Source of the DNA: Anaeramoeba flamelloides
Taxonomy: Eukaryota; Metamonada; Anaeramoebidae
DNA length: 64,000 nt
Assembly (NCBI GenBank): GCA_027625915.1
Contig: JANTQA010000032.1
Coordinates: 1,798,001-1,862,000, forward strand
Reading direction: 5' to 3'
Shown: positions 22,401 to 33,257 of the stretch, one piece after another
Numbering within the stretch: position 1 is the first letter of the stretch
Layout: the number at the start of each line of letters is the position of its first letter
Translations under genes and position numbers: made by a program
The notes under the pieces: generated by a model
What the model saw: the letters and a program-made list of their open reading frames with translations, nothing else
Told to the model about the DNA's origin: nothing
The model's database searches: none

Positions 22401-25400
22401 GGGCAAACAGGTGGACTTTTAGTACCCACTCTTTAATGGAAAAAAAAAAAAAGTCTATATTTTTAATACAATAAATTGATTATATTTCACTTTCGGCAAG
22501 AATGGTGTATTTTTTAAAAATTTTCTTTTCTTTTGATTTTTTAAATAATAATAGTACTAACTGGGCTATCTTTGTTTAACATGTTAAAGAATGAATAAAT
22601 GTGCACAAATACATTATCAAAAATAAAAAAAAAATAACCAACAATAAATTCTGAAAAGTAGAAAAGGTAATTTTATAGTAAATTCTTTAAAACGATCAAG
22701 TAAGTAAAAAACAAAATTTTGATAAATACACATTAAACAATTCTAAATACAAGTTTAAAACTCGAAACTGAGAATGGTAAATAAAAAGTGGACCAATTGA
22801 ACTACAGGTAATATTTTATGTTAACTGTCATTTTCCGATTAAAAAAAGAAAAATTTTTGTTTAAAGTTCCCAAATATTTTGGTGATTAGTTCTTGAGAAA
22901 AAGTCTAAAGATCCTTCACAATCAAGTGAAAAATTTATTTCAAGTCTCAAAAAATATTTTAATGATTATTAGTTGAAAAAACCCAAGATCTTCACAAAAT
23001 CAATTGGAAATAATATTTTTCAAGATTTAATTAAGCATCTTTCTTGTACTTTAAAATAAAATTCTAATTTTTGTAATTTGAATTTAACAGTAAAACAAAC
23101 ACTTTTAAAAAAATGAATTTATATCAAGAGTTATTTCCCAAAACAAATCGAAGGTCATTGACACAAAAATGTATTCTTCGCTTCTTTTGGTCTTTCATTA
23201 TATTTTTGATTTTTTCAATTTTTTTTTGACTATTGAAATTGGTTTTTCATTTTTCGTAAAAAATTTTGTAAATTTGAGAACTAATTATGAACAAACCAAC
23301 TTTTCAAAAGTTTGAAAAAATAATCAACATGATTCTGTATCTTGTTAAATTAAATTAATTTTGGTAATTTTTCTCTCATTTCATTAGAAAAATTAATAAA
23401 ATTTAATCAACGAACAATCAATAAAATTAACTGGAATTCAAAAGATTTAATTGAATTAAAAAAGGAAATCTATAAATACACATATAATGAATTATTGAAT
23501 TCCAAGAGTTGGAAATGTAGTTAGGTTTTTTTTACTTTTTGAAATGTAAAGAAAATTTATTTAATTTTCTTTATATTCCAAAAATTAAAAAAAACCTAGG
23601 CACTCTACGACACTTTTCGTTAAGTTTTTTTTGATTTAAGAAATAAAAAGAAAATTTAAGAAATTTTCAGTTTATTTCTTGAATTAAAAAAAAAACCGCC
23701 GTTAGCTTTTACAGAATTCAAAAGAATTAAGAAAAATCTGATATTTTTACTCTATTCTTTTAAATTCTGGAAAAGCTAGACACTCTACGGCACTCTACGG
23801 CACTTGACGACACTCCGCAAAAATACTTCATAATATTAAGAAACCAAAATTCATTATTCACAACTCAAAAATATCTAAGTTATGTCCCTCCACGGAAAAA
23901 AATCCAAAAAATGAAAAGAAAAGTGGATACCCACTTTACAAAGTATTAGCGATATTGCTTCAACAAAATGAGTATTCGTGAATTGTACTACCCGTGGGTG
24001 GATTTTAGGTGTATCTCAAAAAGCATTATAATTGTTGACAAATTTTTAAAATTAGATCTAAACAGAAGGAAAGTGTTCTAAATGTTAAATTCAAGTTTGC
24101 CATTCAACTTTTCCATTTTATATTTTGAACAGTCGAGTCAAAATTTTATAACTCAAAAAAAACCTTCTCAGTTACAAAATGGAAAAGAAGTGTTTAAATG
24201 GAGTTCTCTTTCGGTTCTGTGAATTTAGAGAAGCCATGATTTTGAAAAAAAAAAGTTGTTGGAAAGTAGGTTTAAAAGATCAAAGTTTTAATGTTTTAAT
24301 TCTTATTCAGTGTTTTAAATCCACTTATAAAAAGTTGAAAAATACCTGTGGCTCAAGGTTAAAAACTAATATAAAATGTAGAAAAAAAATCTTTGTGTTT
24401 TCATTTTTTTTCTTTTGATTAAAATAACTCGCTTATTAGTTATTTTTTGAACAAAAGCAAAAAGAAAAAGAAAGATCTCTTTCAAGGAACAATAAATGCA
24501 AAAAAACAAAGGGAATTTCTTTACAATTCAAATATGGGAAGAGATATGTCATGTAAATTGAAATGTTCGTTCATTGGCCTTGATTCAGAATATTGCTACA
24601 AAAGAAAAAGAAAAAAACTGAATTTGTGGATCAAAAAAAAAATTGGAGAGAAGGATTTATTGAAACCTAAACTATTAGAAGAAATATTCGAAAAAGTAAA
24701 ACTCTTGATTAATTTCTATGTGGTTTTGTGTGTATTATTGGTTTTGAAATATTGGATCTTCAAAGTGAAAACCAAAAAGAAATTCAAAGACACTCAAATA
24801 ACTCTTTCAGCCTATCTTCATTTGTTACCATTCGTAAAGTAATTTTTTTAAAAAGAAGACCAAAAAAGACAAATTAGTCTTTTTTTATTTAATAAAAAAA
24901 TAATAAAGAATTTTGATCTCCAATTTTTCGTTTTAGTTTTTATCAAGTAAGCTGTCAGGACAAAACTTTTTTTATTTCCCTTGTTTTCGTGAAATATCTT
25001 ATATTTTTCACAGAATGAATCTTTCAAGACAGTTTGGATATCTACACTCGTGCTAAAGCCCTCGTGATATCCAAATATCTTTCAAGATTCATTCTGTGAA
25101 AAATATAAGATATTTCCCTTCAAACCGGGAAATAATGACAAATATCCATCAAGTTGAACAATCCTAAAATTCAGATCGTTTACTAAATGCTTAAATAGAT
25201 ATTACTACGTAATAGATAAAAACACAAATAAATTCTGTCCTTTATGCTTGAAATATCGAAAGAAAGAAAGTTATAGAAAATATTGATCATTTTTTATGGG
25301 TGTGTCTTTCCTATGAAAATCATAGATTAAAGTTTCTAAAAAAATTAAATGAAAAAAACCTCTATGAATTAATTTTAAACCAAAACAGTTTAATGTTATT

Positions 25401-28103
25401 TTCATTGATTAATAATCGTGAAATCTATGATTTTACGCTTAAATTCCTGAAAGGGAATTTAAGTATAAGGGCAACTAGAGTGTAATTTACACTTCTTCAA
25501 TATTAAAAAAAAAAAAATTAAATTAATTTTTAAATTGGAGTTTATTACTTTCAAAATATTTTAATAAAAGAAAGTAGTTTGATTGTCCAAAATGAAATAT
25601 TCTGATTTTCTTAAGGACTACGTTTCCACCCTGGAGCGTGTTTAGTTATTGTTTTATTTTTACCTTCCCTTACAAAGAATTTTCATTCTGAAGAAATTTT
25701 ACAAAAAAAATTACTAATTTTGATTTTTTATACTTTTTACCTTTTCCAAATTTCTCTTTTTAAGTTGTTTGGGTTCCTCCTCTTTTTGTTTTTTTAGGTG
25801 CTTGGAGAGGTTCAAGGAATAAAAAATCATTATAAGAATTGGTGGACTTGGTCATGACTAACCTAACCAAACTTGTTAATGATCAGATCTAAAATGAATT
25901 GAGCTGGACTTATGCAACTGTCGAGAACTGAATCCAACGAATGCGATCTGAAGCCAACCAAAGTGAACCGAATTGGACTTTCCGTACAATCTGTCGAGTC
26001 GTTACCTGGACTGGGTTTTTGCTGTCGAGTCGGTATCTTGTACTGGGATTTTGCGAAAACAAGATTTGGGAAACTTGCAAAAAAAAAAAAAAAAAAAAAA
26101 GCAACTCAATTCTGTAAAACCAAATCTTATTCTTAAAACCTTAGCACTTTATAGAATCAAACCATCTATAAAGTTTCTAAAAAACTTAATAAAGTAACCT
26201 ATTTCATTTGATCTATAGTTGTTCAAATATTTAGATCTCTTTATTAAAACAAATTGAAAATATTGATCATTTTTTATGGGTCTATCCTTCCTATGAAAAA
26301 GATCAATTAATATTTCAAAACAAATTAAAAAAAAAAAAAATTTTAATGAATTAATTTAAAACAAACAGTTTGAAACTATTTTCATTAAATAATAATCGTG
26401 AAATCTATGATTTTACGCTTAAATTTCTTTTTGGGAATTTAAGTAAAAGGGTATCCAGAGTGTAATTTACACTTCTTCAACAATGAAAAAAATAAAAAAA
26501 TTAATAATATCAGAGATATTATTAATAAAAAGAATTCATCATATATATTATCATTAGTAAGTGATAATAAAATTTGTGATTCTTTAACAAAATTTCTAAA
26601 AAAAAGTTTAGAAATTAGGGCACACAGGAGAAAAGCAATTTTCTCTCTTCAAAAATAAAAAAAAAAAAAAAAAAAAAAAATTACTAATTTTAAAAGTTAA
26701 AAACACCACAAACATACAAAAAATCAAATAGATTTTTGAAGGAAAATTTTGATTTAAAAAAAATGACTTTAAGGCATTTTTCAAGCACAAGTTCAAATTT
26801 GAAAACATTTCAAACTTGTAAAAGTAACTCTAAAAAATATTTAGAACAGCACGAGGTAATTTGTTTTGTGTCTATAGATTTGAAATGAAAATTACTCAAA
26901 TATTAAAATCAAATTTTGTCAAAATATAAGAAAAGGTAACAATAGTGAAAATTGTGGATAAAGTGAAAAATAAACTTTTTTTGTTAATAAAATTTTAAGT
27001 GTGTGAATGTAACTGAGATTATAGATCTCTTTCAAGGGTGTTTTTATATCACAATTTCGCTAGTTTTCACCTGAAAACGTAGTCCTTAAAGAATAATGAA
27101 TTATTATGATTTATTTCAAGACTTTGGATAGTTTCTTTTTTGGAAAGATAAATGAAAATTTTGTTGAATTTATTAACCAACAGTTTTTGGGACAATGCTT
27201 AAAACAGTTATTTAGGAAAGTTTGGTTTTGTGAATTTTTTTTCAAGTATTTTGTCTGATCGATCTAAACGGAGTTTGATGGCTTGATCGACATAAACTCT
27301 TTTGAAACGAGTCTTTAAAAATATTTTTTGAAAAAGTCTTTTCTTTGGTTGAAAATTGAATCGAAAATTATCAGGATAAAAAGTGAAAAAAATTTTGGTT
27401 TTAAATTGGAAACAAATGCCCGAAAGCAACGTTCAACAAAGATTTGGAAGACCGTTCATCAAACAAACTCGAAAATATTCTTATTTAAAGCAAAACTGCT
27501 TTTGTTGTGTTTTGAATTTGATGCAAAAAAAATTGCAAGATGAAAAGTTCAGATTACAAAAAAAAGAAGAAGAGAAAACTTACTTGGATCTAATAAAACA
27601 AAGCGAGAGTTTTCATCATTTAGAATGTTCTGAAAGTGATCCAATTTTTCTTGACCGGTTTGATCGTTACCAAAGCTGATTATGTCAATTTGAATGAGGT
27701 TTTTTTTTAAAAGTGTCGCCGTTTTTGAGATTTCTTCGCTTTCTTCCTTGATTTCCCCAGCAACAAAAAGAATAATTCTGAGTTTTGTTTTTTCTTTGCA
27801 ATAGTTAACCAAGGTTTCGGCTGCAAAGTTGACAACAGCAAAGTAATTGCACCCTTCACTTACAGTTTCTAAATCTGAAATGCAACCAAAAATATCCCCA
27901 ATATCATTACTCGCTTCGACAAGCAAAGTCTTTGGTTGAGAAACTACTAACAAGCCTACCTTGTGTAATTCGTTGGTTTGTGTTAAACTAAAAGAAATCT
28001 CAGTGAGGCTATTTAATTGGGAATCAAATCTGTTAGGTTTAAAATCCTTTTTGTTCCCAAATTTTGAGTTGTCAAGTATAACTAATGTAATTTCTTCTTC
28101 CAT
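19403..28103 (-). CDS. RPN10: 26S proteasome ubiquitin receptor Rpn10 (PSMD4), split by a 7.2-kb intron
   Basis: Exons 28103-27584 and 20373-19403 give 496 aa. Exon 1 is the Rpn10 vWA domain ('EITLVILDNSKF', 'VGLLVVSQPK', 'LRIILFVAG', 'QIDIISFGND') and ends in 'FVLLDP' at an A|GTAAGT donor, phase 1. Exon 2 opens after a TATAG acceptor in the matching phase and continues 'SNNDVSKQIENSGIL', which aligns with human 'GPSLADALISSPIL'. UIM-like helices lie near residues 255-269 ('ELLQKAFEMSVM') and 400-414 ('EDQLKYVLKMSMGS'). A Lys/Glu-rich insert is at about 319-374. The C-terminal 'YVRSVLKQIPKIDVEN' matches human 'FLQSVLENLPGVDPNN'. ATG 28103 is the first in-frame ATG and begins 'MEEEITLV', like other Rpn10 proteins. 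Rpn10 binds ubiquitin chains in the 19S particle. Confidence 0.9.
21780..21960. repeat. Degenerate tandem repeat of about 30 bp
   Basis: Variants of 'acttattcacgaaaaaaaca' recur about six times with substitutions and small indels. It lies in the RPN10 intron and has no coding sense. Confidence 0.5.
22074..22447 (+). mobile_element. tRNA-derived SINE with 17-bp target duplications
   Basis: The head carries an A-box-like 'tatgggcaagtggc' (about 22086) and a B-box-like 'ggttctattcc' (about 22130), spaced as in tRNA genes. The body ends in poly(A) at about 22440-22450. Both sides carry 'aaaaagtctatattttt' (22057-22073 and 22448-22464), an exact 17-bp target duplication, which points to LINE-driven insertion. 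The exact duplication suggests a fairly recent event. No second clear copy is in the window. Confidence 0.85.
23515..23830 (-). repeat. Hairpin-string element, copy 3
   Basis: Three palindromes in a row: 23520-23601 (from 'aggtttttttta' to 'taaaaaaaacct'), 23618-23695, and 23702-23780 (arms containing 'gaattcaaaagaatt' and 'attcttttaaattc'). A 'cactctacgg' array follows at 23784-23818, the reverse complement of the array in copy 1. The module order is reversed relative to copy 1. Confidence 0.65.
24179..24842 (+). CDS. Possible small nested gene with a membrane segment (hypothetical)
   Basis: Two open stretches, 24179-24357 and 24440-24842, can be joined by an 82-bp GT-AG intron in matching phase (AAG|GTTAAA to TTATTAG), giving about 193 aa. 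The protein is not recognised. It is Lys/Cys-rich and has one hydrophobic segment near the C-terminus ('LLINFYVVLCVLLVLKYWIF'). It lies in the RPN10 intron on the opposite strand to RPN10. Composition is a little less A/T-biased than the surrounding DNA, which is the main support. It may be chance. Confidence 0.25.
24991..25115. repeat. Long perfect-arm foldback
   Basis: The arms 'gaaatatcttatattttt' through 'cacagaatgaatctt' (33 bp exact) face each other, and after a small mismatch the pairing extends to 'tttggatatc'. The loop includes 'actcgtgctaaagccctcg'. It is probably a small MITE, and the exact arms suggest recent age. Confidence 0.75.
25190..25516 (+). mobile_element. LINE 3' tail, copy 1 (second LINE lineage)
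   Basis: Plus-strand translation gives 'NKFCPLCLKYR', then after a frameshift 'IDHFLWVCLSYEN', a CxxC/HxxxxC knuckle like that of the LINE at 16089-18942, and then 'REIYDFTLKFLKGNLSIRA' and a stop. Poly(A) is at 25504-25516. The remainder of the element is absent. Confidence 0.75.
25735..26250 (+). repeat. Interspersed repeat A, copy 2
   Basis: Colinear with 1990-2515 over its whole length, including the 'gtcgagtcggtat' piece and an internal poly(A) (26080-26100). It sits between two LINE tails. The frames at 25910-26197 belong to it and are not genes. Confidence 0.75.
26255..26480 (+). mobile_element. LINE 3' tail, copy 2
   Basis: Matches copy 1 ('IENIDHFLW', 'REIYDFTLKFLFGNLS') through 'gagtgtaatttacacttctt'. 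It is a diverged, frame-broken tail directly after repeat A. Confidence 0.7.
26481..26680 (+). mobile_element. LINE 3' tail, copy 3 (related lineage)
   Basis: Translates to 'SYILSLVSDNKICDSLTKFL' and 'EIRAHRRKAIFSLQK' then stop, followed by poly(A) at about 26657-26681. The layout resembles the ends of copies 1 and 2, but the sequence is more diverged. Confidence 0.55.
26680..27095 (+). repeat. Interspersed repeat D, copy 1
   Basis: About 415 bp matching the reverse complement of 59295-59725. Shared blocks are 'atagatttttgaaggaaaat', 'tttcaaacttgtaaaagtaa', 'tctatagatttgaaatga', 'gtgtgaatgtaactgagat' and 'ctctttcaagggtgttttta'. The class is unknown. Confidence 0.75.
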
Positions 28104-28744
28104 ATTTTGTCCCAACTCGAAATATAAATTTTAAAACAAGTTCAAAATTCTGTAAAATAAAAAATGATTTTGTAAATTCTCATTAAAAATATTTTCAAGG
28201 AACAAAACCTTTTATAAGCAATTTAAGGCATGCTTCTGAAAAATATTAAAACTTTGAAAATAATAAAATCCTCTTAGTCTCGGTTTAGAGTTAATGATTC
28301 ATTTTCCAAAGAAGAGATTTGACTTTATTTTAATATACATTAATAGTTTTTTATTTCTGGTTCATGAATTTACTGGAATTCCAAAGAGAACACAAGGATC
28401 TAAATCTAGTTGTTGGTTTTATTAATAAAAGAATCTTTCCTGTTTGTGAGGTATTAAAATCTCATTGTGATTATGAAAAAATTTAATTTTAAAAATAAAC
28501 CTCAATGTTGTTTGAGAGACAGAAACATCCAAACATTAATTGATAGTCAGTGTTACAACAAAAAAGTTACTAAATTAAAAAGGTATTGTTGATTCTTTCA
28601 ATTTTGATTATATCTCAGATACTAGTATTTGAATTATAAATGGGATTTTTTTACACTTCATTTTCAATTTCACTATTTTAAGAGAATATAGATCGAGAGC
28701 CACATATTACTCCACACTTCTGAGAAAACTCTTCTTATTAAAGA

Positions 28745-28855
28745 AAAATAAAGAAAATGATGTGAAAATTTTGTTCCTATTTAGAATTCAAATACCAGTA
28801 GGTATTTGTAGATCAAATAGGAAACAGTTTTCACATCATATTTATTTTCCTTTTT
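28745..28855. repeat. Long foldback repeat
   Basis: The arms 'aaataaagaaaatgatgtga' and its imperfect complement extend to 'caaatacc'/'ggtatttg' around a 4-bp centre, about 50 bp each. Related 'ttttcactacattttcaa' motifs occur at 39590, 62335 and 15530, so it belongs to a wider repeat family. Confidence 0.6.
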
Positions 28856-28974
28856 CAAAGATAGCTACAAATCAGGATCTACCCTATTCTTTTATCACTC
28901 TATTTTAAATAAAAAAAAATTGATAAGTAAGTGAAATTTTTTTTCCCTCTATTAGTACAATACACTATGCAAAA

Positions 28975-29360
28975 AGTGATGTCTTTATAATTTAAGTTTT
29001 TTTATAAAATTTATAATTTTTCCAAAAACGATAAAAATTTTTCGAGGTACACCCAAGGAATAGGTTTCTTGTTAATGAAATTGAGGTTTCTAATACCAAA
29101 AAGAAATAAAGTAATAATCAAATTTAAATTATTGGGCTTATTTTTTTCTTTTGATTTCTGAAAATTATTTTTGATTTTTGAATTTCTGTTTCTTTCAAAA
29201 AATTTTTATATTCAATTATTAAATGGAATTTTTTGCTATTGAACACCTTTGTTTTTTTAAAAAAGAAATTACTATCAATAGGATAAATTGTAAAATTTTT
29301 GTATTTTTTGGAAAAATCACAAATTAAATAAAAAAACTTAATATATTAAGGCCCACTTTT
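28975..29360 (-). mobile_element. Possible degenerate LINE C-terminal fragment
   Basis: The minus strand reads, across several frames, 'KVFNSKKFHLIIEYKNF' and 'NLNFINKKPIPWVYLEKF'. The latter resembles the region between reverse transcriptase and the Cys/His knuckle in LINEs. This rests on composition and a short motif only. Confidence 0.3.
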
Positions 29361-29412
29361 TGCACTTTTGAACCAGAATAATTTATTAAAAAGAAATAAG
29401 GTATTTTTTTAA

Positions 29413-29612
29413 TACAGTCAGTTCCACTTTTAAGAAACAAACTTTCAACGAAATTTATGACACAAAAAAATCTCAAATTAAGGTACAAAAATTGTAATTT
29501 TTTTTTTACAATTTATTTTACTAGAATCTGAATTTTGTGCCTTAATTTGAGATTTTTTTTGTGCCTTAAATTTCGTTGAAAGTTTTATGTCTTAAAAGCG
29601 AAAATGACTGTA
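29413..29612. mobile_element. MITE-2, copy 2
   Basis: Runs from 'tacagtcagttccact' to 'aaaatgactgta' with inverted 'ctttcaacgaaattta' arms. A little more diverged than copy 1. Confidence 0.85.
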
Positions 29613-31499
29613 TTACTTGTATTTTTTTTTGAAAATTCCAACTTTTGTTAATTTCTTTATCTAGTATTAATTGAAGATAACAATTAAAATAAAAATTTAA
29701 GAAAAAATTAATAAAAAAAGATGAAAACTTGCTAAAGTTACAAAAAAAAATAAATAAAAATCCAATTTATTGTATTTGTTTTAATTAATAAGGAATTAGC
29801 ATTTACCAAGAGTATGTCTAAGATTAAAGTTAGTTTGATGGTAAAGTTTAAATCAGAATTGTTTTCCATCCTTCGAATGTATCTCGAAAATCGATTAGTA
29901 AAGTACGACTATTGGTTGATATCTTCAATTTAAAATGTTGCTTCATTACTAAAAAAACCCATATTTTAGTTATAGATACAAAAATTTACCACAAATTTAA
30001 AGGCTGAGTTACCAATATTCAGACTTCAAAGTTGCAAAATAACTTCTAAAAATTTGTGGAGAAATGTAGTATAGTTAGCTAACACATTCAATTTTTTTGA
30101 AAAATGAAATTATTAAATTTAAATTTTTTTAAACAAATTATTTTGGAAATATTGACAAGAAACTGATGTTACAACTAAATTTATAAAGAGGTTAAGAAAA
30201 TAATAAGTCTTTGTGTTTTTATGGTGCTGATTATTTAGTTAAAATTTGAAATTAAAAAAATAAAAAAATAGATACTTTTGGAAGTTCAAAATTTGAATTA
30301 TTAAATACTGGAATACTTTTATTTTGAGTTTCTAACTTTAAATTAAGAAAAGGAATTTAAAGAAAACAAATCACAAAATCAGAATTTGATATAGTGACCA
30401 GTAATAAAAAATACAATAAATATTGTGATCTGATATTAATAATAGTTATTTTTTTTTTATTGTAACGCAAGCTAAAAAAATAAAAAAAAACCTTTTTCCT
30501 AGTCATATTTATATTGTTTATTCCTAGAAAAATGATCTGTTTTTAATAATACTCTACTGATAATGAATATTATTGATTTTCTTCTCTCAAATTTTTTTTT
30601 TAAGAAATAAATGATTGTGGTTTTTTTAAAGCCTCTAAATATAAAAAATCGAAGTGTCAGATATTTAGAAGATATGTAATTTTTCTCTAGAACTTAATGA
30701 ACAAGTATATTTTTAATTAAAAAAGGAATTCAAAAGGCTTTTTTATTAGTTTGTTTTATTTATTTTGAGGGTTTAAAAAGAGCGAAGAAAATAATTTTTT
30801 GAAAATATTGTTTTTATAATTTGTTTACTAAATATGATTTTTTTCTGAAAATAAAATGTTTTTGATAGATAATTAAAGATAAATTGTGAAACTAAGGATT
30901 TTATATTAATGATTTTATATATATATATATATTTTATTTGAAATTTTAATCAACTATTATATATTAATTATTTTTCAAAAATCTTGACTTGCTTGTAAAT
31001 GTCACTGGAAGTTTATATATCATTTTATTTCATATCTTTGTAACAAAATTATTTATCCTTTTTTTGGATCTAAATTGTTTTTTTTCTAATTTTGCAAATT
31101 TTTGTTTTTTACTTTTCCAAAATTTTGTTTTTCTTTTGTTTTTCTTTTTATTTTTTTTTCTTTTGTCTAACATATTATTTTTTTTCTCTTTTTTTTTGTT
31201 TTTTGATCAAATTTTTATCTTTTCTTTTTTTCAATTTTTTTACTATTTTCCTTTTTTTACTTTTTTTTTTTTTTGAGTAACAAAAGTATTAAAAAAAAAA
31301 TCTTCGTAATAAACAAATAAACATTAAGAACTTTGCGACTCTGTAATTTCTTTTAGAAATCATATAATTATCAACAGAAAATTTCCTTGTTAACTTTTTT
31401 TTAGTGAAATTTGTACAATTAAAAATCTGTAAATATCTTTTCAAAAAATTTGATTTGCTTTTTTTTTTACAAGTTTTCTAAATCTTGTTTTCATACCAT

Positions 31500-31830
31500 T
31501 CCAAGGACAAGATACTGGTTCTGTCACATTAACCCAATAAAAGTACCAAATGGTCAGATTGTACTGAAATGTTGATTCAGTTCACTTCTTGTCGACTGCA
31601 AATTGCTTCTTTGCTCATTTTCGATTAAGTTAATTGTGTCCAGTTCAGTTTTTTCAAGATAAGATCTGATCAACTAGTTTAAAATCTATTCATGAACAAG
31701 TTAACTAATTTTTATAAAGATTTGCTTTTTCCTTCCCCCCCCAAAAAAAAAAAAAAAATAAAACTAAAAAACAAAAAAAAAAGGAGAGAAACTCAAAAAG
31801 CTTAAAATTTGGAATTTTTACAAAGTAAAA
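31500..31830 (-). repeat. Diverged inverted copy of repeat A
   Basis: Blocks such as 'gatctgatcaactagttt' and 'tttttccttcccccccc' match the complement of 2030-2160. It is partial and strongly diverged. Confidence 0.45.
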
Positions 31831-32084
31831 AGTCTAAAAAATAAAAAAATATTATTTTTATTGAAAAATAGAAATTAAAAAAAAAAAAAAAATGAATTAG
31901 GAGATTTCAATGAAATAAAATTGTATTTATTGAAAATCAAAAAATTATTATCCCTGATCAAACAAAACTATTAAAAATTCATATTTTGTCAAAAAAAAAA
32001 AAAAAAAAGCTAAAAACAATCGTTACAATATTAAAAATTATATAAAAAAAAATAAAAACCCTTTCAAAGATATATATAAACTAA

Positions 32085-32650
32085 ATTCAAAAAATAGGGG
32101 CCCAAATTTCGAGATCTCGTTCTAGAATCATTGGATTTCAATATGATGTTGGGCAGTTGATTAATGATATAATTTAAATAAAATTTTCTACTTCATAATT
32201 TACTAACCAAACTTTTGACTGAAAAATTGGAAGAAAATAAAAAAAATTTTCAAACAATCAGATGACAATTTGATTTTTTTTTGTTTGTTAGTTTCTTCAA
32301 TCAAATAGTTTCAGATGTTAATTTTTCTTCACTGATTTACATTTAATATTTTTACATGATGAAAAATTTCAATTTAATTCTCAATCAAATTACTCTTACA
32401 ACCGAAAAAAAAATTCGATAATATCCAGATGTTGTAAAATTTTGGATGATTTTTTTAGCCAAATTTTTGTACAAAAAATGAAATAGATTTTGTTCAACGT
32501 ATAAAAATTTTTAAAGAATACACCTTGTTAGTATTTAATCTTCTGATGATTATCCATCAACTTCTAGTTTATTGATGATTATTTACAGGGTTCCTCATAT
32601 AATTAGTTCAGTGAGTATAATTTGAAAAACTGGGCCCTTATTTTTCGAAA
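32085..32650. mobile_element. Possible inverted-repeat element with GGGGCCCA ends
   Basis: 'aaaaataggggccca' at about 32089-32104 faces 'tgggcccttatttttc' at about 32632-32648. Only the outer 15 bp or so pair. The ends resemble those of the 46315-47656 element ('aaaaataggggca'). Confidence 0.35.
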
Positions 32651-32651
32651 G

Positions 32652-32657
<6 letters not shown>

Positions 32658-32698
<41 letters not shown>
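32658..32698. repeat. (TA)n microsatellite
   Basis: About 20 TA units in a row, immediately left of a MITE-1 copy. Confidence 0.9.
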
Positions 32699-32699
<1 letters not shown>

Positions 32700-32703
32700 C
32701 TAT

Positions 32704-33221
32704 ATTCCAAAAATTTTGAAACAGTTTAAATAGTGGAAAGAATAACAATAACCACACTTTAAATTCAATTTGGAAATAATTTTTATTTTACAAACTATTT
32801 CATTTTTTTTTGGTTTATTTTCATTTCCTTTTTTGCAATTTCGTAATCTGTTTGGTTAGATCTGGAATTTATTTTTGGATGGTTGATAGAAAGTTAATGT
32901 TGAGTTTGTTTAATTGAAAAATCACATGCAATTGGACGATGATATCTTTTCATTTGATCGATCAACAATTGTTGATGAAATTTCAACAAAATTTATCAAT
33001 CAAATTTTTTGTTCAGCTCGTTTCATTATTTTGGATATAATGATTTTTATTTTTTCGTTTTATATTTTTTTCTTTTATTTGGATGAAAATGATTACTTAT
33101 AAAAACATTAATACTAACTAACTTAATAATAATTTTATATTACGTTTGGAAAAATCGAATAAATTGGTTTTTTTTTTTTTTTGCCTATTTTTGATTTTGG
33201 GTGTGTCCAAATTTTTGGAAT
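32704..33221 (+). mobile_element. MITE-1, copy 3
   Basis: Ends are 'ttccaaaaattttgaaacag' and 'tgtgtccaaatttttggaat'. The interior 'ggatggttgatagaaag' and 'tttgatcgatcaacaatt' is typical of the family. It lies just downstream of the alpha-kinase-like gene. Confidence 0.85.
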
Positions 33222-33257
33222 GGGTTTTATATATATATATATATAATTCTCGTAATC

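Larger units (their letters stand above)
20374..27583 (-). other. 7210-bp intron of RPN10, packed with mobile elements
   Basis: The donor (GTAAGT at 27583) and acceptor (TATAG ending at 20374) are consensus and phase-matched. Inside are a degenerate tandem stretch (about 21780-21960), a SINE with target duplications (22074-22447), a hairpin-string element (23515-23830), a possible nested gene (24179-24842), a foldback (24991-25115), three LINE tails, repeat A (25735-26250) and repeat D (26680-27095). Minus-strand frames at 20535-20720 and 27208-27429 lack domains. The intron is far longer than the 186-512 bp seen in other genes here. Confidence 0.75.
28104..32703. other. Long gene-poor region upstream of RPN10
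   Basis: No host gene is supported. It contains a long foldback (28745-28855), a weak LINE-like fragment (28975-29360), a MITE-2 (29413-29612), T-rich low-complexity DNA (31100-31270), a diverged inverted copy of repeat A (31500-31830), a possible inverted-repeat element (32085-32650) and a TA microsatellite (32658-32698). Phe-rich frames at 30989-31280 reflect T-rich composition only. Confidence 0.45.

Noticed and set aside
27383-27679. Plus-strand frame overlapping RPN10 exon 1
   Set aside because: Antisense to a well-supported vWA exon and its donor site.
32914-33102. Frame inside MITE-1 copy 3
   Set aside because: The element is non-coding; other copies do not keep the frame.
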